From: Proteus alimentorum
GTDB lineage: Bacteria; Pseudomonadota; Gammaproteobacteria; Enterobacterales; Enterobacteriaceae
Direction: 5' to 3'
Length of the DNA stretch: 64,000 nucleotides
Assembly (NCBI RefSeq): GCF_002607735.1
Contig: NZ_NBVR01000020.1
Coordinates: forward strand, 239,526-303,525
Shown: positions 1 to 10,080 of the stretch, one piece after another
Layout: every line of letters starts with the position of its first letter
Numbering within the stretch: the stretch's first letter is position 1
Position numbers and translations under genes: made by a program
Notes under the pieces: generated by a model
Seen by the model: the letters and a program-made list of their open reading frames with translations, nothing else
Told to the model about the DNA's origin: nothing
Databases searched by the model: none

Positions 1-1390
1 TTGTTGCTTGCTCACTGCGAGGGCCGCCACAGAAGCTCACGCCATAGACTTTAACGAAACACATTGCCGCTAATGCCCCTGTAATTGCCAGCATAATAAT
101 GGCAATAGGACCACTTAGGCGCATCACAAAGTTACCTTCGTAACTCATCGTGAAAAGCGATTGGTAGGTATACCATTCACTAACAAAACCGTTTAATGGT
201 GGTAACGCTGAAATCGCCATACAACCAATTAAGAATGCCGTTGCAGTGTAAGGCATCAGTTTGGCTAACCCCCCCATTTTATCCATATCACGAGTGTGAA
301 TTTGGTTAATAATGGCACCCGCACCAAGGAACAATAATCCTTTGAACACTGCATGGTTTAATAAGTGATATAAAGCCCCTAACAGACCAAGTGCGGCAAT
401 AACAGGATGGTCTGTTGCCATACCAACCATGCCGACACCCACACCCATTAAGATGATGCCGATATTTTCAACGGTGTGCCATGCAAGTAGGCGTTTTAAA
501 TCATGCTCTGCTAATGCGTACATAACACCCAATACAGAAGACACTGCACCGAATGCGAGGACAACAATTCCCCACCACATTTCAGTCGCACCCAATAAAT
601 CAATACCGACTTTAATGATCCCAAAGATACCAATTTTGACCATTACACCTGACATTAATGCTGATGCATGTGAAGGTGCTGCGGGGTGCGCTTTTGGTAA
701 CCAACTGTGTAACGGCAACATACCGGCTTTGGCACCAAAACCAAAGAAGCCCAGTAAGAACACCACAGAGGCCATCGCAGGAGAAAGAGAGAGTTGACGG
801 AATGAATCGAAATCAAGGCTACCACTTTCACGCCACATCAAGAAGAAGGCAATCATGATTAACACGGAGCCTGCGTGAGCAATAAAGAAGTAAAGCAAAC
901 CTGCGTGAATAGATTCATCATCTTGGTCTGCAATCACTAAGAACCAAGAAGCCAGTGACATCATTTCGAACAGGATAATAAAGTAGAACGCATTATCCAT
1001 CACCACTAAGCCAACCATAGAAGCAATAAACAGATTCATAAAGAATCCCATGCTCCAAGCGCCACGGCCTTTATATTCTTGCACATAAGCAAGAGAATAA
1101 AGCGCACACACGCTGACCAGTAATGAAATGACAAACACCATAAAGGCGCCTAACAGATCCATTCGCACCACAAAAGCGGCAAAATCGAAAGGCCCAGCGG
1201 CGGTAAAAGTCGCGATTTCACCACCAAAAATAACAGGTAATGCACTTAAAATACCTAAGACACCACCAATGATTGCGCTGATCCCTGAAATCAGGATTGC
1301 CAACCCTTCCTGTTTTTTTAAAAACAGTGCAATAACGCCACCAACAACATACAGGATGACTGACCACAGCAGTAACTGAAGAGGTTCCAT
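1..1390 (-). CDS. hyfB: Hydrogenase-4 subunit B (HyfB), 3' end outside window
   Basis: Membrane subunit of the hydrogenase-4/formate hydrogenlyase complex, related to the proton-pumping NuoL/NuoM/MrpD antiporter-like subunits. The frame opens with MEPLQLLLWSVILYVVGG and stays open for 463 codons to the window edge, so the protein is cut at its C-terminus here. Successive hydrophobic segments, the acidic stretch FYFIILFEMMSLASW and the conserved helix with HSWLPKAHPAAPSHAS are typical of the proton-channel family. It starts one base after the stop of hyfA, with GGAG upstream of the ATG, so the two are translationally linked. The alternative HycC (hydrogenase 3) is less likely because the preceding gene is HyfA-like. 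Confidence 0.88.
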   Translation of the reverse strand, partial: MEPLQLLLWSVILYVVGGVIALFLKKQEGLAILISGISAIIGGVLGILSALPVIFGGEIATFTAAGPFDFAAFVVRMDLLGAFMVFVISLLVSVCALYSLAYVQEYKGRGAWSMGFFMNLFIASMVGLVVMDNAFYFIILFEMMSLASWFLVIADQDDESIHAGLLYFFIAHAGSVLIMIAFFLMWRESGSLDFDSFRQLSLSPAMASVVFLLGFFGFGAKAGMLPLHSWLPKAHPAAPSHASALMSGVMVKIGIFGIIKVGIDLLGATEMWWGIVVLAFGAVSSVLGVMYALAEHDLKRLLAWHTVENIGIILMGVGVGMVGMATDHPVIAALGLLGALYHLLNHAVFKGLLFLGAGAIINQIHTRDMDKMGGLAKLMPYTATAFLIGCMAISALPPLNGFVSEWYTYQSLFTMSYEGNFVMRLSGPIAIIMLAITGALAAMCFVKVYGVSFCGGPRSEQAT

Positions 1391-1391
1391 A

Positions 1392-2012
1392 TTACTTCCG
1401 CTCCTGTGTCAAAGTAGATAAATCGTCAAGACTCGTAATCGGTTCCATCACTGAATCTAAGCGACGCGTTTTCATTTGCTCTTCAAGTTTGTCTTCTTCA
1501 ACTAAATGCAATGCATCTGTCGGACACACCTTGACACAAGCAGGGCCTTCATCAGAGAAAGCACACAAATCACATTTCACTGCGATAGCACGTACACCGG
1601 CATTCCATGCGAGGAATGGATTTGTAGCAGGAAGACTGGCTGGCACATCTGCCAACATCTCTTCCGGCACAAAATAATCAAACACAGCCGGTAAATTAAC
1701 GGGTTTGCTACCTGATGGTGTAATCGCACCAAAGGGACAAACCAAACCACACAACTTACAGCCAATACACAAACTCTCATTAAGAAAGATCATATTATCT
1801 TCATGAGTAATGGCATTGACTGGGCACACGCGAGCACAAGGAGCATCCTCACAGTGCCGACAAAGCATCGGTGCTGTCTGATCCTCCACTTTTACCACTG
1901 TAAGACGCGGATGCGCCTGTAATCCCACAGCTTGGTGAACTTCTGAACAAGCTGCCATACAGGTATTACACCCTATGCATCGTTGTGGCTCTGCAATTAC
2001 AAAGCGATTCAT
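1392..2012 (-). CDS. hyfA: Hydrogenase-4 iron-sulfur subunit A (HyfA)
   Basis: Ferredoxin-like electron-transfer subunit of about 206 residues, the usual HyfA length. It carries several CxxCxxCxxxC clusters: CIGCNTCMAAC near the N-terminus, CRHCEDAPCARVCP, CIGCKLCGLVCP and CDLCAFSDEGPACVKVCP, enough for four [4Fe-4S] centres. It would pass electrons between the formate dehydrogenase/hydrogenase modules on the cytoplasmic face of the membrane. A longer frame adds MWR in front, but GGAGG directly abuts that upstream ATG, while it stands nine bases ahead of the ATG at 2012, so MNRFVIAEP is chosen as the start. It is the first gene of the hyf operon and follows a sigma-54-type promoter. Confidence 0.92.
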   Translation of the reverse strand: MNRFVIAEPQRCIGCNTCMAACSEVHQAVGLQAHPRLTVVKVEDQTAPMLCRHCEDAPCARVCPVNAITHEDNMIFLNESLCIGCKLCGLVCPFGAITPSGSKPVNLPAVFDYFVPEEMLADVPASLPATNPFLAWNAGVRAIAVKCDLCAFSDEGPACVKVCPTDALHLVEEDKLEEQMKTRRLDSVMEPITSLDDLSTLTQERK

Positions 2013-2073
2013 TCGCCACATCCTCCGAGAAAAACGTTTAACAGCATTACTGTCGTCAATTTTTCTTTAGATA

Positions 2074-2092
2074 AAGCATATTTCATGCCAAG
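2074..2092 (-). promoter_or_regulatory. Sigma-54 (-24/-12) promoter of hyf
   Basis: On the minus strand the sequence reads TTGGCATGAAATATGCTT. GG (2089-2088) and GC (2077-2076) are separated by exactly ten bases, as required for RpoN promoters, and it fits TGGCAyG-N4-wTGCw closely. The predicted start near 2065 leaves about 50 bases of leader before hyfA. E. coli hyf is known to be sigma-54 dependent and activated by HyfR/FhlA. Confidence 0.75.
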
Positions 2093-2152
2093 AGAGGATT
2101 TTATTTATTTATGATGAAAATCATTGAGATAGAAATACAAGAAGGAACTAAG

Positions 2153-2182
2153 AATGACGTATCGACAATAATGACGTTGACA
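2153..2182 (-). promoter_or_regulatory. Candidate enhancer-type direct repeat upstream of hyf
   Basis: Two copies of AATGACGT followed by TCGACA or TGACA lie 17 bp apart (from 2153 and from 2170), about 90-115 bp upstream of the predicted hyf start. That is a usual distance for a sigma-54 activator such as FhlA/HyfR. The match to a known activator motif is not established. Confidence 0.35.
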
Positions 2183-2220
2183 CTCAAAGAGGGATAAAAC
2201 TCGGAGAGAAGGCTTTAGGC

Positions 2221-2249
2221 TGCTGACAAACATACTGTGTTTGCCAGCA
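2221..2249 (-). terminator. Inverted repeat after the isomerase gene
   Basis: A 12-bp stem with one mismatch (TGCTGACAAACA / TGTTTGCCAGCA) and a five-base loop lies just downstream of the RpiB-like gene. No U-run follows, so it is a processing or weak termination hairpin at best. Confidence 0.35.
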
Positions 2250-2283
2250 AATAATAAGAAGTTTTAAATAAAGGAGGTGAGAC

Positions 2284-2760
2284 TTAGTTGTGGTAAATTT
2301 TCTTTTCAACATCTTTCATTGAATTTAAGCCACATTTTAAATCTTCTGGTGTTGCTTCAGAAAAGCCTTCTGTAAAGGTTGCTGATAAATAAGCATCAAC
2401 CATCATTTTAGCTTTAAACGGTGTTATTAATAAGCCACCCATTGCCAACATATTACAGTTATTAATTACCTTACAAAAACGGGCAGTCGTGATACTTTCA
2501 CACACACCACAATAAACATTTTTATGTTTATTCGCACTAATACTCACACCCATTCCTGTACCACAGAAAACAAAGCCAATATATTCAGGATGTTCAGAAA
2601 TAATTGAGCCGACTTTATCACCCACATCACAATAGCCAATAGGACCTGATTCTGTGAGATCTTTTATTGTGTAATTTTTTTCTGACAAATAAGATTTAAT
2701 CGTATTTTTAAGTTCAAATCCTGAAGGATCAGCCCCCATAATAATCGTTCTATTTTCCAT
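2284..2760 (-). CDS. RpiB/LacA/LacB-family sugar-phosphate isomerase
   Basis: A 158-residue protein of the RpiB/LacAB fold, which interconverts aldose and ketose phosphates. The phosphate/active-site loop CGTGMGVSISANK (Cys66) and an N-terminal GADPSG motif with Asp11 are clear. Compared with E. coli RpiB, the residue after that aspartate (His10) is Pro, and the HND motif (His99/Asp101) reads I-N-N. The ring-opening histidine is therefore missing, so ribose-5-phosphate isomerase activity should not be assumed; a LacA-like or tetrose-phosphate substrate is possible. AGGAGG stands seven bases before the ATG. The gene is isolated: no sugar transporter or kinase adjoins it. Confidence 0.75.
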   Translation of the reverse strand: MENRTIIMGADPSGFELKNTIKSYLSEKNYTIKDLTESGPIGYCDVGDKVGSIISEHPEYIGFVFCGTGMGVSISANKHKNVYCGVCESITTARFCKVINNCNMLAMGGLLITPFKAKMMVDAYLSATFTEGFSEATPEDLKCGLNSMKDVEKKIYHN

Positions 2761-3423
2761 ATAGCCTCCTAAATTAATTCAAGAACCACTGGCAAATCTA
2801 ATCTATTGATAATATTAGATTTAAAATAAATCTAAAGACTGTTATTTACATCTAACCTAAATAAAGTATAGATTAAAAATCTATTATTTGTGCTTAAGCG
2901 TGGGGAATTTACAAAAAAAAGAAATAAAGAAATGAAAATTAATTCCATAAAGAAAGTAATTAACCTATAGGATAAGCTAATTGCATTATGTCATAAATTG
3001 AATTGAATTGAATTGAATTGATAAAAATAAAAGAGATATATCAAAGTAAATGTCTATATTGAAAGGGTTTCCCTAGTACAAATAAAATATAAAATAAAGA
3101 TCAATAATATTACAGGATTAATGTTTTTATCTATACTCTTCAATATCTCTTAAAGGAAAGTCAAAATAACTTAAATAAATATTGCTGTGGATTATCTTTA
3201 CCAAAACAACCTACACACTTATTCTAAGAAAATGGTTATTTTTTACCAATTCCAATATTGAATATCACATTCTATTTTGGCATCTGGGATAATGAAGAGG
3301 GAAATAAGTTAGAAACAAAATAATAACACAAAAAATTAAATAATGCAGTAATACAAATCAATCAAATTTTTAGAAAGAAAACACCGCCCATTAATCAATA
3401 TTAATAAATTAAAATAAAAAAAT
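2761..3423. other. Gene-free AT-rich gap with a pentanucleotide repeat
   Basis: No convincing reading frame or RNA gene is seen between the isomerase start and the efp terminator. The only structured element is a run of AATTG units. The promoter of the isomerase gene presumably lies at the left end of this stretch. Confidence 0.5.
2996..3020. repeat. Five tandem AATTG units
   Basis: AATTG is repeated five times without interruption at 2996-3020, about 240 bp upstream of the RpiB-like start. The sequence is directly visible; any role in expression is unknown. Confidence 0.8.
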
Positions 3424-3451
3424 ACCGCAGATATTTAACACTCTCTGCGGT
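3408..3451 (-). terminator. Rho-independent terminator of efp
   Basis: Stem ACCGCAGA (3424-3431) / TCTGCGGT (3444-3451), followed on the minus strand by a T-rich run (3423-3411), about 50 bp after the efp stop. Confidence 0.85.
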
Positions 3452-3499
3452 AATTATTTATTGTGCTTAACGTTACACTCAGTAAAATAATCTATGCGA

Positions 3500-4066
3500 T
3501 TATTTTACGCGCGATACATATTCACCTGAGCGAGTATCAACTTTGATAACTTCACCGATTTGTACAAACAGTGGAACTTTAACAACAGCACCAGTGCTTA
3601 ATGTTGCTGGTTTACCACCTGTACCTGCGGTATCACCTTTCAGGCCTGGATCAGTATCAACGATTTCTAATTCAACAAAGTTTGGTGGAACAACAGCGAT
3701 AGGACGACCATCCCACAGTGTTACGATACACTCAGCTTGGTCGATCAGCCATTTAGCGTTTTCGCCAACGGCTTTCTCGTCTGCTGCTAATTGTTCGAAA
3801 GTTTCGTTGTTCATGAAATGCCAGAACTCACCGTCGTTGTACAGGTAAGTTAAGTTGATATCCATGACATCAGCACCCTCTGCTGAATCAGTAGATTTAA
3901 ATGTTTTTTCTAGTAATTTGTTAGAAATCAGTTTACGCAGACGCACACGAGCAAATGCCTGACCTTTACCTGGTTTAACAAATTCACATTCAGTAATGAC
4001 GGCAGGCTCGCCATCTAACATGATTTTAAGACCTGAACGAAAATCGTTGGTATTATAAGAAGCCAT
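3500..4066 (-). CDS. efp: Elongation factor P
   Basis: EF-P binds stalled ribosomes between the P and E sites and relieves arrest at polyproline stretches. The 188-residue length and full colinearity with the enterobacterial protein make the call secure. The modification loop VKPGKGQAF places the beta-lysylated Lys at position 34. Three beta-barrel domains are implied by length. It is divergent from epmB, which encodes its modifying aminomutase, with only 44 bp between the starts, as in E. coli. Confidence 0.98.
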   Translation of the reverse strand: MASYNTNDFRSGLKIMLDGEPAVITECEFVKPGKGQAFARVRLRKLISNKLLEKTFKSTDSAEGADVMDINLTYLYNDGEFWHFMNNETFEQLAADEKAVGENAKWLIDQAECIVTLWDGRPIAVVPPNFVELEIVDTDPGLKGDTAGTGGKPATLSTGAVVKVPLFVQIGEVIKVDTRSGEYVSRVK

Positions 4067-4110
4067 GAATATCCTCTAACTTTTTTAATTTAAAATGGCA
4101 TAGCCAAAAA

Positions 4111-5139
4111 ATGGCACACATTGTAACTCATAATCACCCCACCAGAGAAGTCTGGTTAACACAACTCGCGCAGGCAATCAGTGATCCTGTTGAATTACTC
4201 CAACTTTTAGCGTTGGAACATCACGCTGAACTCCAAAAAGGGGCTCAAGCGCGACGGCTTTTTCCGCTACGGGTTCCCCGTGAATTCGTTGCACGCATGA
4301 AAAAAGGCGATCCTAACGATCCACTACTTTTACAAGTATTAACTGCAAATGCTGAATTTACCATAACACCGGGATTTTCTACGGATCCGTTAGATGAGCA
4401 ACAAAATGCGGTGCCAGGTTTATTACATAAATATCAGAATCGTGCATTGCTTCTGGTCAAAGGTGGTTGCGCTGTCAATTGCCGCTACTGTTTTCGTCGT
4501 CATTTTCCTTACGAAGATAACAAAGGAAACAAAGCGAATTGGCAAAAGGCTATTGAGTATATCAAAAATAACTCAAAACTCGATGAAATCATCTTTTCGG
4601 GGGGAGATCCCCTTATGGCGAAAGATGATGAGCTTGATTGGTTGATAACACAATTAGAGGCTATTCCTCATCTTAAGCGCTTACGTATCCACTCTCGCTT
4701 ACCTGTAGTTATTCCTGCACGTATTACTGACGCACTATGCAAACGCCTGCAACAATCACGTTTGCAAAATATCATGGTATTGCACATCAATCACGCCAAT
4801 GAGATTGATGACGCATTGAGAAAAGCTTGTTCAAAGCTAAAAAATGCCAATGTCACTTTATTAAATCAAGGTGTGTTATTACGAGGTGTGAATGACAGTG
4901 CTGAAGTCCTTGCGGATTTAAGTCGCGCACTATTTGATGCGGGTGTTATGCCGTATTACTTACATGTTCTCGATAAAGTACAAGGTGCGGCTCACTTTAT
5001 GGTGCCAGACCATGAAACAAGAGAAATAATGAAAGCACTAATGAGTTTAGTTTCAGGCTATATGGTACCTAAACTCACGCGTGAAATTGGTGGTGAACCG
5101 AGTAAAACATTGTTAGATCTTGGGTTACGCCAGCAATAA
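4111..5139 (+). CDS. epmB: EF-P (R)-beta-lysine-forming lysine 2,3-aminomutase EpmB
   Basis: Radical SAM, PLP-dependent enzyme that makes (R)-beta-lysine for EpmA to attach to EF-P Lys34. The radical SAM cysteines are Cys120, Cys124 and Cys127 in GGCAVNCRYCFRR, and the PLP lysine is Lys332 in GEPSKT, both as in the E. coli protein (342 aa). The start MAHIV agrees with the family although no strong Shine-Dalgarno is seen. It ends just before a bidirectional terminator. Confidence 0.97.
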   Translation: MAHIVTHNHPTREVWLTQLAQAISDPVELLQLLALEHHAELQKGAQARRLFPLRVPREFVARMKKGDPNDPLLLQVLTANAEFTITPGFSTDPLDEQQNAVPGLLHKYQNRALLLVKGGCAVNCRYCFRRHFPYEDNKGNKANWQKAIEYIKNNSKLDEIIFSGGDPLMAKDDELDWLITQLEAIPHLKRLRIHSRLPVVIPARITDALCKRLQQSRLQNIMVLHINHANEIDDALRKACSKLKNANVTLLNQGVLLRGVNDSAEVLADLSRALFDAGVMPYYLHVLDKVQGAAHFMVPDHETREIMKALMSLVSGYMVPKLTREIGGEPSKTLLDLGLRQQ

Positions 5140-5155
5140 TTCATATCACAAAAAC

Positions 5156-5204
5156 AAAAAAGCTGTAGCTCAATTCAAATAAATGAAGTGACTACAGCTT
5201 TTTT
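5156..5204. terminator. Bidirectional terminator between epmB and yjeI
   Basis: A 13-bp stem (AAAAAAGCTGTAG at 5156-5168, CTACAGCTTTTTT at 5192-5204) gives a U-run on both strands and serves the two convergent genes. Confidence 0.88.
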
Positions 5205-5246
5205 AGCGATAAGTAGACTAATAAATAGTGAATAAATTAAATGCCC

Positions 5247-5591
5247 TTATTGGCATTTATAAACTTGTCCACTCATTTTGCTATCTAATGGTGCAAAGCT
5301 ATCAACAAAGCTACCTGCGCCAGTACCAACGTTAAAAATCACGTTACCCCCCATTGCGGCTGCTTTATTACGTAGATCGTTAGCCGCACCTCGCAGTGAT
5401 TGGCTTTCAGTACGGGAACCTGATAACCAGTTATTTTGAACACCTGTCACTGTTCCTAGTAATTGGCATTCACTGCCTGGTTGCGTATCAGTGATTTGTA
5501 CCTGTGAGCCGGCAGTGCTTAATGTGTTTGTTGCAGAACAGCCTGCTAGTAACAACGCGGCTGCAGCTCCCAATAACAATTTAATTCGCAT
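5247..5591 (-). CDS. yjeI: YjeI-family lipoprotein (DUF4156)
   Basis: A 114-residue predicted lipoprotein. The signal peptide MRIKLLLGAAAALLLAGC ends in the lipobox LAGC, with Cys18 as the lipidated residue. The rest matches E. coli YjeI closely (NWLSG, RGAANDLRN, AAAMGGNVI, and a C-terminal QVYKC). The residue after Cys is Ser, so sorting to the outer membrane is expected. Function is unknown. It keeps its enterobacterial position between the groE genes and epmB, but is separated from groE here by an antiporter gene. GAGGGG precedes the ATG. Confidence 0.9.
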   Translation of the reverse strand: MRIKLLLGAAAALLLAGCSATNTLSTAGSQVQITDTQPGSECQLLGTVTGVQNNWLSGSRTESQSLRGAANDLRNKAAAMGGNVIFNVGTGAGSFVDSFAPLDSKMSGQVYKCQ

Positions 5592-5872
5592 GATCCCCTC
5601 ATTTATTTGAGTGTCCGTTTAGTAATGACAACAATATACCTTGTCATCTCTCTTATGCGCAAAAATAAATCATCATCACTATCTCACATTAGCCAATAGC
5701 CTTAAGATATTATTTTCGCTTTAAACTTATTTAAACGTACAAATTCGGCTTTGAGATAGACAAAGCAACAGTGTCTCTATTCTACACCGCTTTTATGCTT
5801 TTAAAATGATTAGCCTAGTTTTCAGCCTACACAGTGCGAGAATGAACACACAATTCGTTCATTTTTTCAAAA
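5592..5872. other. Short intergenic gap
   Basis: No gene is supported between yjeI and the terminator of the antiporter gene. It should contain the yjeI promoter; no clear element could be assigned. Confidence 0.5.
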
Positions 5873-5903
5873 ATCTTCAGACAGCAAACCGCTATCTGAA
5901 GAT
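5868..5903 (-). terminator. Terminator of the CPA1 antiporter gene
   Basis: Stem ATCTTCAGA (5873-5881) / TCTGAAGAT (5895-5903) followed by a T-run on the minus strand, 15 bp after the stop codon. Confidence 0.8.
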
Positions 5904-5917
5904 AATATCGGTCTAAA

Positions 5918-7549
5918 TTAACTCAAATGATGATTCAGCGCTTCTTCTTTTAGATCTAATTCATGGCGTAAGCGATGAAAAATATGCTCGCTAATATGAC
6001 GCGATTTACGTAACTGCTGTAATGTATCGCGTTCTATTTTTAACGCACTGCGTGACAACTGGCGCTCCATGCTAAACAAGCGTTTCAAATCAAGCGCACC
6101 TTCTTGCACACTGTCTTCACTATCAAGACGACGGCTATAAATTTCTAATAAATGTGAACCTGCCTCATTGCGCAGTGACATCTCATCAAGATCGTCACAA
6201 GGTTGATTTATTAATTCATGAATATGCGCAATCGCCGCTTCGTTTAATGCTAAACGCGTACGAATTTCATCATTTTCATAAGGTAAATCTTCTGATAGCC
6301 CTTTAGTTAAAATCGGCAATGCAATTGTGGCTATCAATAATGAACAGAGAATAACGCCCATAGCAATAAAGATGGCGAGATCTCGTGTTGGGAACGGTGA
6401 ACCGTCTGCCATTAATAAAGGCAAGGTTAAGATACCCGCTAGCGTAATCGCCCCTCTGACGCCAGCCGTTGCCATAATCGCCATTAAGCGCAGATCATGG
6501 CGAGATAAACGTTTATCAGGAGAACGGAATACGGTCAGTGACATTGAGATCCACACCCATGAAAAACGCAGTACAGCAAGCCCGATTGTAATAACGATGA
6601 TATAGCCTAAAACAGCCCAAGAATTCGTTGCACCTGCCGATTGCGTCACTTCAGGTAAAATTTTCCACATTGCTGGAAGTTGTTCACCTAATAAAATAAA
6701 AATCATGCCATTAAGTGCAACTTGAACGGTATCCCAGACCGCTTTACTTTGCATACGAGTGGCGGCTTGCATACGACCCACTATTTTTTCGTAGTGCATT
6801 GCAATACCAGCAACAACCGCGGCTAAGATCCCCGAGACATGGAAATGTTCTGCTAATAAATAAGCAATAAATGGCATCAACAAGCTGATCAAGATTTGGA
6901 TAGCCGGATCTTCACCGGTACGTTTAACCAAAAACTGATTTAATCGCCCAATCACGCCTGCCACAATCAAGCCAATCGCTGCACCGCCTAAAGCGACAAT
7001 TAAAAATTGCCCTGTCGCCGAAGCAATAGAAAAAGAACCTGTTAATGCCGCAGCTACTGCGAAGCTAAAACAGACTAAGCCTGTCGCGTCATTGAGTAAC
7101 GATTCGCCTTCTAAAATATGCGTCATACGCGAAGGAAGTGGCGAATTGACAGTCATAGCAGATACAGAAACAGGATCGGTTGGTGATAAAATCGCCGCTA
7201 ATGCAAACGCAATCGCAAGCGAAATAGAAGGAATAAGCCAATGAATAAAAAAGCCCATGCCAATGACAGTGACAACCACTAAACCGATTGCCAATGACAT
7301 AATAGGTTTAATTTCTTGGAATAACGCCTCTTTAGGAATACGCCAACCATCTAAAAAGAGTAGTGGTGGAATAAAGAGGAACAAGAAAAGATGTGGATCA
7401 AAAGCCACCTCAAACCCAAAGATCGACAAACCAGCACCCACAGCGATTTGGATCAAGGGTAATGGAATTTTTTCTGACAGCAATCGTGAGATAAATACAC
7501 TCGCAATCACAGCAAAAAGAAAGATAAGGACAATTGCGACGACAGACAT
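5918..7549 (-). CDS. CPA1-family Na+/H+ antiporter (YjcE/NhaP type)
   Basis: Inner-membrane cation/proton exchanger of 543 residues, resembling E. coli YjcE (549 aa). The first ~420 residues form about 12 membrane helices; ion-binding motifs LSPTDPVSVSA and EGESLLNDATGL with the Asn-Asp pair are intact. The last ~130 residues are a charged, helical cytoplasmic tail (RRLDSEDS, RLFSMERQLSR). A GTG nine bases upstream could extend it by three residues, but GGGGTG lies eight bases ahead of the ATG at 7549, which is preferred. In E. coli this gene is not between groL and yjeI, so this is a local insertion into a conserved backbone. Confidence 0.88.
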   Translation of the reverse strand: MSVVAIVLIFLFAVIASVFISRLLSEKIPLPLIQIAVGAGLSIFGFEVAFDPHLFLFLFIPPLLFLDGWRIPKEALFQEIKPIMSLAIGLVVVTVIGMGFFIHWLIPSISLAIAFALAAILSPTDPVSVSAMTVNSPLPSRMTHILEGESLLNDATGLVCFSFAVAAALTGSFSIASATGQFLIVALGGAAIGLIVAGVIGRLNQFLVKRTGEDPAIQILISLLMPFIAYLLAEHFHVSGILAAVVAGIAMHYEKIVGRMQAATRMQSKAVWDTVQVALNGMIFILLGEQLPAMWKILPEVTQSAGATNSWAVLGYIIVITIGLAVLRFSWVWISMSLTVFRSPDKRLSRHDLRLMAIMATAGVRGAITLAGILTLPLLMADGSPFPTRDLAIFIAMGVILCSLLIATIALPILTKGLSEDLPYENDEIRTRLALNEAAIAHIHELINQPCDDLDEMSLRNEAGSHLLEIYSRRLDSEDSVQEGALDLKRLFSMERQLSRSALKIERDTLQQLRKSRHISEHIFHRLRHELDLKEEALNHHLS

Positions 7550-7860
7550 GGTGAACACCCCAATTTATTTAATTATTTTTTAAGCGGTGCAGTAAAAACG
7601 ATCTGTTGTCTAGTTGTAAAGAAATAAGTTGTTTCTAATTATATATAAAATGAATTATCTGATAATTCTGAAATAAAACGGCATAAAAAGAGCGTAAGTA
7701 ATTGGCAGTCCGACTATTGGAGCGGGAACTTCATACAAGAGGTGGTTTTGTGCATTAAAGGCATAGCATGTCATTTATGTTAACAAATAAATCCCAAAAA
7801 AGAGGATGTTATGTGTATGAATGAGATGATGCACTTTTCAAATCTCAATTGTATTTAGAC
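7550..7860. other. Gap between antiporter gene and groEL terminator
   Basis: About 310 bp with no supported gene. A somewhat less AT-rich patch near 7700-7760 was read in all frames and gives only short broken frames. The antiporter promoter should lie here. Confidence 0.45.
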
Positions 7861-7865
7861 ATAAA

Positions 7866-7891
7866 AAAACCCGAGCCTAAGCTCGGGTTTT
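7866..7891. terminator. Terminator of the groE operon
   Basis: Perfect 11-bp stem AAAACCCGAGC / GCTCGGGTTTT with a four-base loop and a U-run on the minus strand, 28 bp after the groEL stop. Confidence 0.95.
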
Positions 7892-7918
7892 CTTTGTAAA
7901 ACAGTTAGCTGATGAATT

Positions 7919-9592
<1,674 letters not shown>

Positions 9593-9617
9593 TTAAGAAG
9601 ATCTTAAAAGAGAAAAA

Positions 9618-9911
9618 TTATTCTTCTACAATTGCTAAAATGTCGCTTTCAGACATGATAAGCACGTCTTCGTTGTCAATTTTTTCTGTTTTAACGCCAT
9701 AACCGTCGTTAAAAATGACGATATCACCAACTTTAACATCCAGTGGTTTAACATCACCGTTTTCCATAATACGGCCTTGACCCACTGCTAAAATTTCGCC
9801 ACGAGTTGATTTACCCGCCGCTGTACCTGTTAGTACGATACCGCCTGCTGATTTAGCTTCGACTTCTTTACGTTTAACAATAACACGGTCATGTAATGGA
9901 CGAATCTTCAT
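9618..9911 (-). CDS. groS: Co-chaperonin GroES
   Basis: Heptameric lid of the GroEL chamber. The protein starts [14 protein letters not shown] and is 97 residues long, the family standard. The mobile loop [18 protein letters not shown] is intact. The frame stays open for 36 further codons upstream, but the ATG at 9911 has AGGAGC ten bases ahead, and the upstream part overlaps the sigma-32 promoter, so the long form is rejected. Confidence 0.98.
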   Translation of the reverse strand: MKIRPLHDRVIVKRKEVEAKSAGGIVLTGTAAGKSTRGEILAVGQGRIMENGDVKPLDVKVGDIVIFNDGYGVKTEKIDNEDVLIMSESDILAIVEE

Positions 9912-9992
9912 TAATAGTGCTCCTATAAAAAAGTCCATATCAGGATTAAGGGGGATACCAGTGCCTAATGTGAACCAGTACCATGTCGATAC

Positions 9993-10020
9993 AGGTGGGG
10001 GCATCCGGTCAAACTTCAAG
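9993..10020 (-). promoter_or_regulatory. Heat-shock (sigma-32) promoter of groESL
   Basis: On the minus strand CTTGAA (10020-10015) is followed after 14 bases by CCCCACCT (10000-9993), close to the RpoH consensus CTTGAA-N(13-15)-CCCCATnT, about 80 bp upstream of groES. Confidence 0.88.
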
Positions 10021-10080
10021 GGGTAAAATGTGTTTTTTTTTCAAATTTTCCCCATTTCAGTTGATTATGCTTCAAGCGAC

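Noticed and set aside
429..797. Rightward frames across the hyfB region
   Set aside because: They are antisense shadows of the long leftward hyfB frame, which matches a known protein family codon by codon.
7680..7770. Less AT-rich patch between the antiporter gene and groEL, considered as a small RNA or gene remnant
   Set aside because: Only short broken frames and no stable fold or promoter-terminator pair could be seen.
9912..10019. N-terminal extension of GroES by 36 codons
   Set aside because: The family start MKIRPLHD has its own ribosome site and the extension overlaps the heat-shock promoter.
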